Source of the DNA: Acinetobacter chengduensis
GTDB taxonomy: Bacteria > Pseudomonadota > Gammaproteobacteria > Pseudomonadales > Moraxellaceae
Reading direction: 5' to 3'
NCBI RefSeq assembly: GCF_003664645.1
Contig: NZ_RCHC01000014.1
Coordinates: forward strand, 1 to 64,000
Length of the DNA stretch: 64,000 nt
The position numbers were made by a program, and so were the translations under genes. This document shows positions 15,670-25,617 of this stretch, piece after piece. Positions within the stretch are counted from its first letter, which is position 1. Every line of letters begins with the position of its first letter. Under the pieces are notes generated by a model. The model did not search any database. It saw nothing but the letters and a program-made list of their open reading frames with translations, and was not told where the DNA came from.

Positions 15670-16257
15670 TTAAATATTTATTAATTGATCGATATGAAAA
15701 TTTATTAGTTTTTCTTTGTCTAGTACAGATTGCTTACAACTATTTGAATTTAGAAGCAGAGCAATACCGTAGGTAATACTCCAAATATAAGAAAAATACT
15801 CACTGACTGAGAATACACTTTTTCTAAATTTTAGATGCGACATTGCAATGCTTCGAATTGCCAAAATCCTTTTTTCACGTATCACATATAGTTCTTGAAA
15901 TAATGCTTTCAGATTTTTTTCTTTATTGGTGATTCTTTCTTCCAAATGGTGGAATTTAATTGTTCGTAGGGCATCATCCAAATGAAATTTCATATATTTA
16001 GACAAATAGTTATGCATATCCCCATCATGTTGCATGGAGATTTCTAGCAATCTTTTTTCATTTTTTATCAATATTTCAAGATATAACTGATTTTTGCTTT
16101 TAATATATTTATATACAGTACCTTTTGCCATATTCACTTGTTCGGCAAGATCTGAAATCACAAGTTCGTGTTCATTATCAATGATGATTTGTTCTGCTAC
16201 CTCTAAAATATAATGAATATTGATCAAATGTTTTTGCTGTTTATCTAAATTCATCAT
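15670..16257 (-). CDS. TetR-family regulator
   Basis: A 195-aa TetR-type repressor. The N-terminal HTH is ISDLAEQVNMAKGTVYKYIKSKNQLYLEIL (positions about 33-63). The C-terminal ligand domain has no recognised ligand. It is the last gene on the minus strand of the porin-aliA side and separated from the porin by a hairpin, so it probably has its own promoter. A small dyad (GCAATTGTATATTGC, 16294-16308) upstream of its start may be its own operator. It may control the island. Confidence 0.85.
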   Translation of the reverse strand: MMNLDKQQKHLINIHYILEVAEQIIIDNEHELVISDLAEQVNMAKGTVYKYIKSKNQLYLEILIKNEKRLLEISMQHDGDMHNYLSKYMKFHLDDALRTIKFHHLEERITNKEKNLKALFQELYVIREKRILAIRSIAMSHLKFRKSVFSVSEYFSYIWSITYGIALLLNSNSCKQSVLDKEKLINFHIDQLINI

Positions 16258-16330
16258 GAATAAACCACAATATTTTTATAGGAATTCTTTTCAGCAATTG
16301 TATATTGCAAGCTCATTGATATATCTACCC

Positions 16331-16375
16331 TGCCATAAATTAGATATAAGCCTCAAACTTATAAGATTTATGGCA
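16331..16375 (-). terminator. Long hairpin after the porin gene
   Basis: TGCCATAAAT and TATAAG pair with CTTATA and ATTTATGGCA across a 7-nt loop (16331-16375). There is no clear T-tract on the minus strand, but the position, 31 bp after the porin stop, fits termination or 3'-end stabilisation. Confidence 0.55.
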
Positions 16376-16405
16376 AGATGGATTATTTAATGAATAAAAA
16401 ACCTA

Positions 16406-17749
16406 CTAGAAATCATAAATTGCTGTGAAATTAAGTCGGTTATCTATTCCTGTCTTGTCGTTGAAGGTTTTTCGCTCACCATACATATATTCCAGACCGA
16501 AATTGACTGGTTTCACTGGGTTATAGAATATGTTAATCCAGCCCTCTTTTAACTCAGCATTTTGGGTTTCATCATTATGTACAAGACGAGAGAAAGCATT
16601 GTTATCATCAGCTTTCATATAACCAAAACCTAATGTCGAACGGATTTTAGGTGTGAGTTTTTGAGTTAAACCTACAGTAATCGCATCAAACTGATTAGCG
16701 CGCATTTTATTATTATCATCAAACACATATGCCATATTTGACCAAAGTAGATTTTTGGTATCGCCTTTTATGTGGTTATAGTCAACACGAACAAGTGTAT
16801 TTTCTGTAGCTTGATATTTACCACCTAGCCCAACACCCCATGCCAAGAAATCATCATCTCCTGCATGGTTTGTCGCTTTTTGCGTGACAAAAGTACGCCC
16901 TGAAATGGCTGAACCATTATCAAACTTATAATTAATACGCCCCGTCGCTGACGGCAGTTTTAATTTTGCATCTGGGTCTGTTGTAAAATTCTGAGTACCT
17001 GTACGCGTTACCGTTTCTGCTTTAGAGTCCTCTAAGCTAAATGCCAAATTTAAATTTGGATTTACAGGAACCGAATATTTAATTTGTGGTACACGAGTCA
17101 GTGAGCCACCCACAGAAAGTGATGCATCCACCGTTTCTGGATAATATTCAACAGCGTTAAAGTTTGACCAAGTTTGACCCAATAACCATTGATCATAAGT
17201 CATATAAGCATGACGTATACGGAAGGTATCGCGACCCGCGCCACCAAAAAAGTCCATTTCCACTTTGCCACCCACAGCATGATTACCTAGCTGTGGTGTT
17301 TTAAAATTAAAGCCGAAACGCGTGGCATTTAATGTACTTTGGAATTTGTCTGAATTTTTACGCTCATCAGCAGAGCCTTCAAGAGGTACTGCACTAATCA
17401 GGTTATACATGGTGCTTGGACCTTTCATTTGATAACTCATGTCCGCACGAACATTACCGTACAATTCAAACTCAGCGCCACCTTTTGTCGTATGTTGTAG
17501 TACAGGTGACGGTACCTTTTGTGGTGTGACACTTTCAACCACTACTGGTGCAGTTGCTATTTTCTGCTCATTTAATTTTTGATCATAAACTTTTTGCTGT
17601 TGCTGTACTAACTCTTGCAAGGCTTGAACCTGTTGCTGCAATTGATCAACTTGCTGTTGCAAACTCAACTCTGCATGTGTCATTGATGTCAAAACCAACA
17701 TTGACAATGTGAGTGTGCTTTTAGCAAAAAACTGTACATTTTTTTTCAT
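16406..17749 (-). CDS. DcaP-like outer-membrane porin
   Basis: An outer-membrane channel, probably for the carboxylic acid substrate. After a signal peptide (MKKNVQFFAKSTLTLSMLVL, then MTHAEL) comes a glutamine-rich coiled coil (QQVDQLQQQVQALQELVQQQ), then a beta barrel starting ELYGNVRADMSYQMKG and ending with a terminal Phe (LNFTAIYDF). Coiled coil plus barrel is the layout of DcaP, the dicarboxylate porin of Acinetobacter. The start at 17749 has AAAAGGA upstream; the longer frame to 17830 lacks this. It follows aliA by 136 bp on the same strand. Confidence 0.85.
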   Translation of the reverse strand: MKKNVQFFAKSTLTLSMLVLTSMTHAELSLQQQVDQLQQQVQALQELVQQQQKVYDQKLNEQKIATAPVVVESVTPQKVPSPVLQHTTKGGAEFELYGNVRADMSYQMKGPSTMYNLISAVPLEGSADERKNSDKFQSTLNATRFGFNFKTPQLGNHAVGGKVEMDFFGGAGRDTFRIRHAYMTYDQWLLGQTWSNFNAVEYYPETVDASLSVGGSLTRVPQIKYSVPVNPNLNLAFSLEDSKAETVTRTGTQNFTTDPDAKLKLPSATGRINYKFDNGSAISGRTFVTQKATNHAGDDDFLAWGVGLGGKYQATENTLVRVDYNHIKGDTKNLLWSNMAYVFDDNNKMRANQFDAITVGLTQKLTPKIRSTLGFGYMKADDNNAFSRLVHNDETQNAELKEGWINIFYNPVKPVNFGLEYMYGERKTFNDKTGIDNRLNFTAIYDF

Positions 17750-17885
17750 GGTAAAAATCCTTTTTTTCCCCAAATGATTAATTTCAAATACCCACGTTTT
17801 CAGTCTGAAAAAAGCTATTGATAAACTCACTACAATTATTTATCGAATGGCAATGTTCGGGTTTTTCCATACATCTTTTTAAGTA

Positions 17886-19523
17886 TTAATTCGCCAATAA
17901 TTCACGAATTTTGAATTTTTGAATTTTGCCTGATGGCGTCATTGGAAGCTCACCCCAAACTTCTAAACGTTCTGGTAAATATTGATTGGCCAATTTGTGC
18001 GTCTTCAAAAATTCCAACAGTGCTGGCAATGTCAGCTCATACTCTGGATTTTTCAATTTCACAACTGCACAAGCTTTTTCACCCATACGTTCATCTGGAT
18101 ATGGCACCAAAGCAACAGTTGCAATCTCAGGATGTAAATAAATTAATGATTCCACTTCAGCGACTGGGATATTCTCCCCACCACGGATAATGACGTCTTT
18201 TTTACGACCTGCAATGCGGATATAACCTTGCTCATCCTGATAGGCAATATCACCTGTATCAAACCAATCCTCTGCATTGGTTTCATTCAGATGTGGACGT
18301 TTTAAATATCCGCCAAAATTTGAACAGCAACGAATCATCAGTGTGCCAGAATGCATAGGTGCAAGTGTTTCACCGTCATCACCAACAATTTTCACTTCAA
18401 CTCCGGGCAATGGCAGACCATCGGTATTGAATGAGCGTTCGTCATCATCTTCTGGACAGGTCATGGTCACAGCACCGCACTCAGTCATACCCCAAGCAGA
18501 TATAACCTTAACCCCCATGTTTTGACGCGCTTTTTGTACCAAAGTACTTGGAATTGGCGCTCCAGCACATAAAAATAATTTCAAGCTATCAAGTGATTGA
18601 TGAGACTCCATTACCGCTTCAGAAAGATCATTTAGAAATGGCGTAGAAGCCATAGTAAATGTCGCTTGGTGCTTATGAATCAAGTCAATCGCAACATTGA
18701 CGTCCCAAACATCCAAGAGCACGGCTTTTGCTTTCAGCAGTACAGGCATAATTAAGCCATACATAAAGCCGGTCTGATGAGCCATTGGCGAACCCATTAA
18801 GATCACATCATCTTTATCCAAATGCAGACGTTTCGCATAAGGCACAATATTGGAAAATAAAGTATTTGCCGTATGCATTACACCTTTTGGTTCACCTGTT
18901 GTGCCTGAGGTAAAGACTAATTGAGCAATATCATCTGCAGAAATCGTGACGTCATTCAGTGTATTGAGAATTTGCGGATCTTTGTCTAAACCATGATTGA
19001 GCAGTAGTTTTTCAAAGCTGTTTTCACCTTCTCCACCAATGACAACAACGTGCTCAAGGCTTGGTATATTACTTTGTAGCTGATTGGCTAATTTTTCATA
19101 ATCAAATTTACGGAAGATTTTAGGCACAATAAAAACTTTGCTTTCTGTATGTTTCAACATAAAAGAAAGTTCGCGCTCTCTAAAAATCGGCATTAGTGGA
19201 TTAAGTACAGCGCCAATACGTCGGCAAGCAATATACAGCAGTGTAAATTCCCACCAGTTTGGCAATTGGCAAGAAACGATATCTTGCTTTTGCACACCTA
19301 GGCGCTTTAGCCCCAAAGCAATACGATTGGCTGTATGCAGCATTTCACGATAAGTAAAGCTGGTTTCAGACTGATTTTCCGTTTTATAGCTCACCAAACC
19401 AATTTTATCTGGATGCTGGTGTACTGCTTCATTTAATGATTGCAAGATGGTTTTATTTAACCAATAACCTGCTTGAATCATTTTTTCCCTGCGAGGGGGT
19501 AAAAGAACCGCATCGAAATCCAT
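17886..19523 (-). CDS. aliA: Cyclohexanecarboxylate-CoA ligase
   Basis: An ATP-dependent acyl-CoA synthetase, 545 aa. It shows the AMP-binding loop VFTSGTTGEPKGVMHT (about 207-222), SAWGMTECGAVT, the hinge DWFDTGDIAYQDEQGYIRIAGRKKDVIIRGG (about 432-462, split here only by description) and the C-terminal catalytic lysine in MTPSGKIQKFKIRELL. The overall pattern fits AliA of Rhodopseudomonas palustris, which activates cyclohexanecarboxylate. The co-located aliB, badH and badI genes support this substrate over a simple fatty or aromatic acid. It is cytoplasmic. Confidence 0.82.
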   Translation of the reverse strand: MDFDAVLLPPRREKMIQAGYWLNKTILQSLNEAVHQHPDKIGLVSYKTENQSETSFTYREMLHTANRIALGLKRLGVQKQDIVSCQLPNWWEFTLLYIACRRIGAVLNPLMPIFRERELSFMLKHTESKVFIVPKIFRKFDYEKLANQLQSNIPSLEHVVVIGGEGENSFEKLLLNHGLDKDPQILNTLNDVTISADDIAQLVFTSGTTGEPKGVMHTANTLFSNIVPYAKRLHLDKDDVILMGSPMAHQTGFMYGLIMPVLLKAKAVLLDVWDVNVAIDLIHKHQATFTMASTPFLNDLSEAVMESHQSLDSLKLFLCAGAPIPSTLVQKARQNMGVKVISAWGMTECGAVTMTCPEDDDERSFNTDGLPLPGVEVKIVGDDGETLAPMHSGTLMIRCCSNFGGYLKRPHLNETNAEDWFDTGDIAYQDEQGYIRIAGRKKDVIIRGGENIPVAEVESLIYLHPEIATVALVPYPDERMGEKACAVVKLKNPEYELTLPALLEFLKTHKLANQYLPERLEVWGELPMTPSGKIQKFKIRELLAN

Positions 19524-19668
19524 TCCGTAACTCCAATTTATAATTATCCAACCGTTTTACTTCAAACTATTTAACTGCAAGCTTTATGACTGCCATTTTC
19601 TTTCAAACGTTGTCTAATAGCTAAAAATTAACTTAGCTAATAGACATGTAGCGCCTTTTCGATCTGCT

Positions 19669-20826
19669 TTATGCAGGAACAGCCTTTCGACCCGCTTTAT
19701 GGCGCGCAATAATGGTTTTCATAATTTGTGCTGTACCATCACCAATTTGGAAACCGAGTACATCTCGCATACGTTGCTCCATTACACCGCGGTCATAACC
19801 TGCATGACCAAAGGTCAATAAACATTGATGCACAACGTCATAGGCTAATTTTGGCCCCCACCATTTACACATGCCAGCTTCTGACGTATGCGGTAAATGA
19901 TTGTCTTTAAGCCACAAGGTTTGTAGGCAAAGTAAACGCGCTGCTTCTACTTGGGTTTCATAGTCTGCCAATGGGTGAGAAACACCTTGAAACGCTGTTA
20001 AAGGCTTACCAAAAGCTTCACGCTGTGCCGCATATTCCCAAGCCTCGTCCAAAGACACACGAGCGACTGCAAGTACTTGCAAACCAATCAATGCACGGGA
20101 AAAATCAAAGCCTTGCATCACTTGAACGAAGCCTTTATTTTCCTCACCTAAACGGTGATTAACAGGTACACGTACGTTGTCAAAGAAAATAGAACCTCGT
20201 CCAATGGCACGCTGCCCATGACAGTCAAAACGTGTTGTTGTAATACCTGGTAAATCCATAGGCACTAAAACTGCTGTTACTCCATGTGCACCAGATTCAA
20301 TCGTACCAGTACGACCAAAGATGACGGATGCATCTGCTTGATCAGCCGCCGAAATGGAGGTCTTTTCACCATTTAATACGTATTCATCGCCATCACGTTC
20401 TATTTTCAAACGCAGATTTCCTGCATCTGAACCGCCACGAGGCTCAGTTAACCCAATGGCAAAAATAGCTTCGCCTGCTGTCAATTTACGCAACCAAGGC
20501 TCAACTACTTCAGGATCACCATGTTCCGCCAAGATTTGACCATTTAAGGAAGCAAGCAAATTGATGTATGAAAAACTTAAATCTGCTTTGGCAACGGCTT
20601 CATGAATTACACCTGCCGCCAAACATCCCATGCCTTGACCACCATATTGCTCTGGTAGCTCTGGAGCAATAAAGCCCATTTCACCCATTTTTTTGACTAG
20701 ATCACGATCAAAAATTCGGCTTTGATCACGTTCTAAAAACCCCGGTGCAATATATTTTTGCGCAAATTTTTCCGCAGTTTCGGCTAAGAATTCTAAATCT
20801 TCAGTGATGTAAGGATTTTTACTCAT
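19669..20826 (-). CDS. aliB: Cyclohexanecarboxyl-CoA dehydrogenase
   Basis: An FAD-dependent acyl-CoA dehydrogenase, 385 aa, expected to form cyclohex-1-ene-carboxyl-CoA and pass electrons to ETF. It shows FAIGLTEPRGGSDAGN (about 126-141), the FAD/substrate loop REAFGKPLTAFQ and FGHAGYDRG. At the catalytic-base position, where its two neighbours have Glu in YEGT, it has Asp in GDGT (D363). This change fits a specialised ring substrate. It is 13 bp from badI, so the two are co-translated. The ribosome binding site AAGGAGGAA precedes the ATG. Confidence 0.85.
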   Translation of the reverse strand: MSKNPYITEDLEFLAETAEKFAQKYIAPGFLERDQSRIFDRDLVKKMGEMGFIAPELPEQYGGQGMGCLAAGVIHEAVAKADLSFSYINLLASLNGQILAEHGDPEVVEPWLRKLTAGEAIFAIGLTEPRGGSDAGNLRLKIERDGDEYVLNGEKTSISAADQADASVIFGRTGTIESGAHGVTAVLVPMDLPGITTTRFDCHGQRAIGRGSIFFDNVRVPVNHRLGEENKGFVQVMQGFDFSRALIGLQVLAVARVSLDEAWEYAAQREAFGKPLTAFQGVSHPLADYETQVEAARLLCLQTLWLKDNHLPHTSEAGMCKWWGPKLAYDVVHQCLLTFGHAGYDRGVMEQRMRDVLGFQIGDGTAQIMKTIIARHKAGRKAVPA

Positions 20827-20839
20827 AGCGTGTTCCTCC

Positions 20840-21622
20840 TTATTTAAAGAATTTACGGAATTCAGGTTTACGTTTTTCTTTCAACGCATTTACGCCTTCA
20901 CGCGATTCTTCTGTGTCGTAATACAATTTCAATGCATACATGCCCATGCCAGCAATACCCGCTTGATGTGCGGTATCCATGTTGAAGCTACGTTTAGCAA
21001 TCGCAATTGCAGTCGGGCTACGTTCACAAATTTCTTCTGCCCATGCTTGTACTTCTGCATCTAACTGATCTGCTGGTACACATTTGTTAGCTAGGCCAAT
21101 ATCAACCGCTTCTTGACCTTTGTAACGACGGCATAAATACCAAATTTCACGCGCTTTCTTTTCACCCACAACACGTGCTAAATAAGCTGTACCAAAGCCC
21201 GGATCGACAGAACCCATTTTTGGACCAACTTGACCAAAAATTGCATTTTCAGAACAAATGGTTAAATCACAAATCGTTGCTAAAACGTTACCACCACCGA
21301 TTGCATAACCTTGTACGCGTGCAATGACTGGTTTAGGTACATCACGAATCGCCGTATGTAATTCTTCCATTGGCAGACCAATCGTGCCACGACCATCATA
21401 ATTACCATCATGTGCAGATTGATCTCCGCCTGTGCAGAATGCTTTTTCACCCGCACCTGTCAGAACAATTGCACCAATTTGACGGTCATAGCCTGCTTTG
21501 TTAAGTGCACGGATAATTTCATCACAGGTTTGTCCACGAAAAGCATTCATTTTTTCTGGGCGGTTAATTGTGATCCATGCAACACCATTTTTTACTTCGT
21601 ATAAAATATCTTCAAAATTCAT
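20840..21622 (-). CDS. badI: 2-ketocyclohexanecarboxyl-CoA hydrolase (ring opening)
   Basis: A crotonase-fold enzyme that hydrolyses 2-ketocyclohexanecarboxyl-CoA to pimeloyl-CoA. The 260-aa protein shows NRPEKMNAFRGQTCDE, FCTGGDQSAHDGNYDGRGT, ARVQGYAIGGGNVLAT and FGQVGPKMGSVDPGFGTAYL. The conserved tail SPTAIAIAKRSFNMDTAHQ followed by AGIAGMGMYALKLYYDT closely matches my memory of R. palustris BadI and differs from ordinary enoyl-CoA hydratases and from MenB. It sits between badH and aliB in one operon. This gene is the strongest single marker for the pathway. Confidence 0.93.
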   Translation of the reverse strand: MNFEDILYEVKNGVAWITINRPEKMNAFRGQTCDEIIRALNKAGYDRQIGAIVLTGAGEKAFCTGGDQSAHDGNYDGRGTIGLPMEELHTAIRDVPKPVIARVQGYAIGGGNVLATICDLTICSENAIFGQVGPKMGSVDPGFGTAYLARVVGEKKAREIWYLCRRYKGQEAVDIGLANKCVPADQLDAEVQAWAEEICERSPTAIAIAKRSFNMDTAHQAGIAGMGMYALKLYYDTEESREGVNALKEKRKPEFRKFFK

Positions 21623-21717
21623 GATCTTTTCCTTTCCTTGAAAACTACATTTGACTTTTACTGTATATTTTTGAGCGACTCAGAATGTTCTTCATTCCAT
21701 CGTGCGCAACTACTCAA

Positions 21718-22485
21718 TTAACCATTCATGGTTAAACCGCCTGAAACGCTGAGTACTTGTCCTGTAATAAAGCTGGCATCATCACTTAAGAAAAATGCAA
21801 TAGATGAAGCAAGATCATCTGGCTGACCTAAACGACCAAGCGGGATAGCACGAGTAAATGCTTCGCGAAGTTTTTCAGGATTTGATGCTCCTTCCGTAAC
21901 ACCTGCTAAAAGCGCGGTATCCGTTGGGCCTGGGCAGATTACATTTACAGTAATATTGTTGCGTGAATGCTCACGTGCTAGCGTTTTTGAAAATGCAAGT
22001 AGACCGCCCTTACACGCTGCATAGACTGCTTCGCCAGATGAACCTACACGTGCTGCGTCCGATGCGATATTGACGATACGTCCTTGGTTGCGTTCAACCA
22101 TCCCTTTAAGCACTGCATGGTGCATATTCAACATGCCAACCAAGTTAATTTGGATCAGTTTTTCCCACTCTTCTGGTACTGATTTAATAAATGGCTTAAA
22201 GATATCCCAACCTGCATTGTTCACAAGACCATCGATTGGACCTAGCTCAGCTTCTGTTTTCTCAATCGCCTGATCGACGACTTGTTTATTGGTAATGTCG
22301 CACTGTACTGCAAATGCTTTACCACCCGCGTTTTGGATCTCTGTAACTAGTTTTTGTGCAGTGTCCATATTCATATCAAACACAGCAACTTTTGCGCCTT
22401 CTTGCGCTAAGCGTTTACAAGTCGCACTGCCGATACCACCAGCACCACCAGTTACAATAATGACTTTATCCTTTAGGCCTTTCAT
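21718..22485 (-). CDS. badH: 2-hydroxycyclohexanecarboxyl-CoA dehydrogenase
   Basis: A short-chain dehydrogenase of 255 aa that oxidises 2-hydroxycyclohexanecarboxyl-CoA to the 2-keto form with NAD. Visible motifs are TGGAGGIG (12-19), NNAGWDIFKPF (about 88-98), the catalytic IASDAARVGSSGEAVYAACK (Ser and YxxxK) and the C-terminal SVSGGLTMNG. The run from NNAGWD to the end fits BadH of R. palustris. It is the first gene of the badH-badI-aliB-aliA-porin series, and two IclR-type palindromes lie upstream. Confidence 0.9.
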   Translation of the reverse strand: MKGLKDKVIIVTGGAGGIGSATCKRLAQEGAKVAVFDMNMDTAQKLVTEIQNAGGKAFAVQCDITNKQVVDQAIEKTEAELGPIDGLVNNAGWDIFKPFIKSVPEEWEKLIQINLVGMLNMHHAVLKGMVERNQGRIVNIASDAARVGSSGEAVYAACKGGLLAFSKTLAREHSRNNITVNVICPGPTDTALLAGVTEGASNPEKLREAFTRAIPLGRLGQPDDLASSIAFFLSDDASFITGQVLSVSGGLTMNG

Positions 22486-22582
22486 ACCAGTATCCTTTCT
22501 TGTGTTATTCAGAATTATGATTTTCTAATCGATATATCCAACATAGACAAAAAGGAAATTAATTTCAATTATCCATTAACAT

Positions 22583-22599
22583 ATTTCGTTATACGGAAT
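22583..22599. promoter_or_regulatory. IclR-type operator, site A
   Basis: ATTTCGTTATACGGAAT, an imperfect 17-bp palindrome, 98 bp upstream of badH. One of six similar sites in this island; the family pattern (TTCCG-N-CGGAA) is typical of IclR regulators. Confidence 0.65.
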
Positions 22600-22785
22600 T
22601 TAAATAAAATTCTTTTCAACTATCTATCTTATTGTTATATATGGATATAACTTAAATATTCACCATATATTTGTAATATTTTGTTACATATTTTGATGTG
22701 ATATAAATATTTATAGCTAAAAATTGTAAAAAATCCTCTATTTCACCGTAATCAAAATCATAAATTAGCTTTTAATTACTTATTT

Positions 22786-22802
22786 ATTTCGTATAGTGAA
22801 AT
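22786..22802. promoter_or_regulatory. IclR-type operator, site B
   Basis: ATTTCGTATAGTGAAAT in the badH upstream region, between site A and the gcdH terminator. It is more degenerate than site A. Confidence 0.5.
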
Positions 22803-22860
22803 ACATTTATTCCAATAAAAAAATATCAATTTCCTGCTTTTATCCATTTTCATCAAGCAT

Positions 22861-22896
22861 AAAAAAAGGCACTACAATATATGTAATGCCTTTTTT
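22861..22896 (-). terminator. Terminator after gcdH
   Basis: AAAAAAGGCA pairs with TGCCTTTTTT, with an inner TACA/TGTA pairing and one mismatch. It ends the acyl-CoA dehydrogenase-gcdH transcript and separates it from the badH promoter. Confidence 0.75.
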
Positions 22897-22987
22897 AGAT
22901 TTTATATTTTTTAAAATTGCGTTTACTTCTCCATTAGTCCAACTAACAATGGAGAACCACGAACGCTTTTGGCTTAAAAAGGACTGA

Positions 22988-24184
22988 TCAATTGCAAAAT
23001 GCTGCAATACCCGTTTGTGCTCGACCAAGAATCAGTGCATGTACATCATGGGTGCCTTCATAGGTATTCACTACCTCTAGATTCACCAGATGTCGTGCCA
23101 CACCAAATTCATCTGAAATACCATTGCCACCTAACATGTCACGAGCAACTCGGGCAATATCCAATGCCTTACCACAGTTGTTACGCTTAATCAGTGAAGT
23201 TCCCTCGACCGAAGCAATACCTTCGTCTTTCATACGACCAAAGCGCAGTGCAGCCTGTAGACCCAGTGCAATTTCAGTTTGCATATCGGCTAGTTTCTTT
23301 TGAACCAACTGATTCGCTGCCAATGGACGACCAAACTGTTTTCGATCCATCGTGTATTGATGGGCTGTATGCCAGCAAAACTCAGCTGCACCCATTGCAC
23401 CCCATGCAATACCATAACGGGCACTGTTCAGACAGGTAAATGGACCGCGTAAACCTCGAATTTCTGGAAAGGCATTTTCTTCTGGGACAAAGACATTATC
23501 CATAACGATTTCACCTGTGATTGAAGCACGTAGCCCTACTTTACCGTGTATCGCTGGCGCAGAGAGTCCTTCCCATCCTTTTTCTAAAATGAAACCACGA
23601 ATATCACCGACATTGCCTTCTTGCGAAACTTCTTTAGCCCAAACCACAAATACATCCGCAATCGGGCTGTTGGTAATCCACATTTTTGCGCCCGTTAAAC
23701 GATAGCCACCATCTACTTTTTTCGCACGTGTAATCATACTGCCTGGGTCTGAACCGTGGTCTGGTTCGGTTAGACCAAAACAGCCGATGTATTCGCCAGT
23801 TGCCAGTTTTGGCAGGTACTTTTGCTTTTGTTCTTCAGAGCCAAATTCGTTAATCGGCACCATAACAAGTGAACTTTGCACACTCGCCATTGAGCGATAA
23901 CCCGAGTCTACATATTCAATTTCACGAGCCACCAAACCATAGCTCACATAGTTCAAACCCGCACCACCATACTGTTCTGGAATCGTTGGACCAAGTAGAC
24001 CTAGTTCTCCCATTTCACGGAAAATTGAAGCATCGGTTTGTTCGTGACGGAATTGTTCTAGCACACGTGGTTGTAAACGTTCTTGGCAGTAAGCATGCGC
24101 AGTGTCTCGAATCATGCGCTCTTCTTCAGTCAGTTGCAGTTCCAATAAAAACGGATCTTTCCAGTTGAATTTAGTCGGTTTCAT
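22988..24184 (-). CDS. gcdH: Glutaryl-CoA dehydrogenase (decarboxylating)
   Basis: Oxidises and decarboxylates glutaryl-CoA to crotonyl-CoA, passing electrons to ETF. The 398-aa protein has the GcdH-specific N-terminus ([20 protein letters not shown]), [17 protein letters not shown], the arginine-containing [19 protein letters not shown], and the catalytic Glu376 in [17 protein letters not shown]. It handles the end product of pimeloyl-CoA beta-oxidation here. It follows the second acyl-CoA dehydrogenase by 24 bp in the same operon. Confidence 0.95.
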   Translation of the reverse strand: MKPTKFNWKDPFLLELQLTEEERMIRDTAHAYCQERLQPRVLEQFRHEQTDASIFREMGELGLLGPTIPEQYGGAGLNYVSYGLVAREIEYVDSGYRSMASVQSSLVMVPINEFGSEEQKQKYLPKLATGEYIGCFGLTEPDHGSDPGSMITRAKKVDGGYRLTGAKMWITNSPIADVFVVWAKEVSQEGNVGDIRGFILEKGWEGLSAPAIHGKVGLRASITGEIVMDNVFVPEENAFPEIRGLRGPFTCLNSARYGIAWGAMGAAEFCWHTAHQYTMDRKQFGRPLAANQLVQKKLADMQTEIALGLQAALRFGRMKDEGIASVEGTSLIKRNNCGKALDIARVARDMLGGNGISDEFGVARHLVNLEVVNTYEGTHDVHALILGRAQTGIAAFCN

Positions 24185-24208
24185 TTTGTTTTTCCTTCAT
24201 TTATTGTG

Positions 24209-25363
24209 TTAAGCAGTCGCTGACTTAATCATGTCACGTGCAATAATAATTTGCTGAATTTGGGTTGTGCCTTCATACAAGCGGAACAAGCGCACATCAC
24301 GATAAAAACGCTCAATAGAATATTCACTGATATAACCAGCACCACCATGAATCTGTAAACAGCGGTCAGCTACACGGCCACACATTTCTGTTGCAAACAT
24401 TTTTGAACATGACGCTTCTGTACTAATGTTCTCGCCCAAATCACGGCGACGAGCTGCATCTAAAACCATGCATTTGGCTGCATATATTTCAGTTTTAGAG
24501 TCTGCCAGCATTCCTTGGATCAACTGAAAGTTTGCAATAGGTTGACCAAATTGTTTACGTTCAATGGCATAATTTAACGCATCATCAAGCATCCGTTCCG
24601 CCATACCTGCGCTATAAGCAGCAATATGCAAGCGGCCTTTATCCAATACTTTCATTGCAGTTTTAAAGCCAATGCCTTCAACACCGCCAATCAATTGGTC
24701 TTTATGTACACGGCAATTATCGAAAATCACATCACAGGTATAAGAACCTTTCTGTCCCATTTTCTTATCAATTTTACCCAGTGACAAACCTGCAGTGCCT
24801 GCTTCAACCAAGAACGCTGAAATACCTGCAGCACCTTTAATTTCAGGATTTGTACGCGCCATAACAGTAAAAGTTTGTGCACGAGGTGCATTGGTAATAA
24901 ATCGTTTCGTACCATTTAGCACATAATAGTCACCGTCTTTCACGGCTGAAGTTTTCAGCGCTGCCGCATCTGAACCTGAATCTGGTTCAGTTAAACAAAA
25001 AGAACCAATAATTTCACCGCTTGCATAGCGAGGTAAGTATTTTTGTTTCTGCTCTTCTGTACCGTCAATCAGAATACCGCTTGAACCAATACCATTATTT
25101 GTCCCAATTAAAGAACGAAATGCAGCAGAGGTATGACCCAATTCAAATGCCACTCGAACCTCTTCTTCCATGGTAATACCCAGACCGCCAAACTCTTCTG
25201 GAATCGTCAAGCCAAATAAACCCATTTCTCGCATTTGCTGCACTATATGTTCAGGGATCGCATCAGTTTCATCGACTTCATGTTCAAGTGGACGCAATTC
25301 ATTTTGTACAAAATCACGTAGTGTCGACAATAACTGCTCTAACATCTGTTCATCACGAATCAT
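24209..25363 (-). CDS. Acyl-CoA dehydrogenase, probably for pimeloyl-CoA
   Basis: A 384-aa FAD enzyme of the acyl-CoA dehydrogenase family. It shows GSFCLTEPDSGSDAAALKT, the substrate loop RKQFGQPIANFQ, QIHGGAGYISEYSIERFYRD and catalytic Glu364 in LYEGTTQIQQ. In context the best role is the first oxidation of pimeloyl-CoA in the dicarboxylyl-CoA beta-oxidation (compare DcaA or PimC/D). It is the first gene of the operon with gcdH and is divergent from the hydratase gene, with IclR-type site C between. Substrate is inferred from context only. Confidence 0.83.
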   Translation of the reverse strand: MIRDEQMLEQLLSTLRDFVQNELRPLEHEVDETDAIPEHIVQQMREMGLFGLTIPEEFGGLGITMEEEVRVAFELGHTSAAFRSLIGTNNGIGSSGILIDGTEEQKQKYLPRYASGEIIGSFCLTEPDSGSDAAALKTSAVKDGDYYVLNGTKRFITNAPRAQTFTVMARTNPEIKGAAGISAFLVEAGTAGLSLGKIDKKMGQKGSYTCDVIFDNCRVHKDQLIGGVEGIGFKTAMKVLDKGRLHIAAYSAGMAERMLDDALNYAIERKQFGQPIANFQLIQGMLADSKTEIYAAKCMVLDAARRRDLGENISTEASCSKMFATEMCGRVADRCLQIHGGAGYISEYSIERFYRDVRLFRLYEGTTQIQQIIIARDMIKSATA

Positions 25364-25422
25364 TTTTTCTCCTAGTCCATTTTTAGGATTAGACTTCCTT
25401 TATTTATCAAAATAGTCATTTA

Positions 25423-25439
25423 ATTTCGTTATGCGAAAT
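25423..25439. promoter_or_regulatory. IclR-type operator, site C
   Basis: ATTTCGTTATGCGAAAT, a near-perfect palindrome, 60 bp upstream of the acyl-CoA dehydrogenase and in the divergent promoter region shared with the hydratase gene. Confidence 0.7.
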
Positions 25440-25591
25440 ACATTATCAATATTTTTATGTGGTGACAATTAAAAAGCTTCTAAATTATAAAATTAGTTAC
25501 AAATTTTAGCCTATTTCTGAAATATTTTATTTTTAACTGGTATTTTGATTGAACAATGAGCAAAATTATCTTAAATTATTTTGTAAATTAA

Positions 25592-25608
25592 GTTTTGCTA
25601 TGCGGAAT
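25592..25608. promoter_or_regulatory. IclR-type operator, site D
   Basis: GTTTTGCTATGCGGAAT, 10 bp before the preferred start of the hydratase gene. Binding here would block its translation start region or promoter. Confidence 0.6.
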
Positions 25609-25617
25609 TTTAGAAAA

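Noticed and set aside
22786..22802. ATTTCGTATA looks like a XerC half-site, suggesting another pdif site upstream of badH
   Set aside because: No XerD half (TTATGTTAA-like) follows at the right distance, and the sequence forms a dyad that fits the IclR-type group better.
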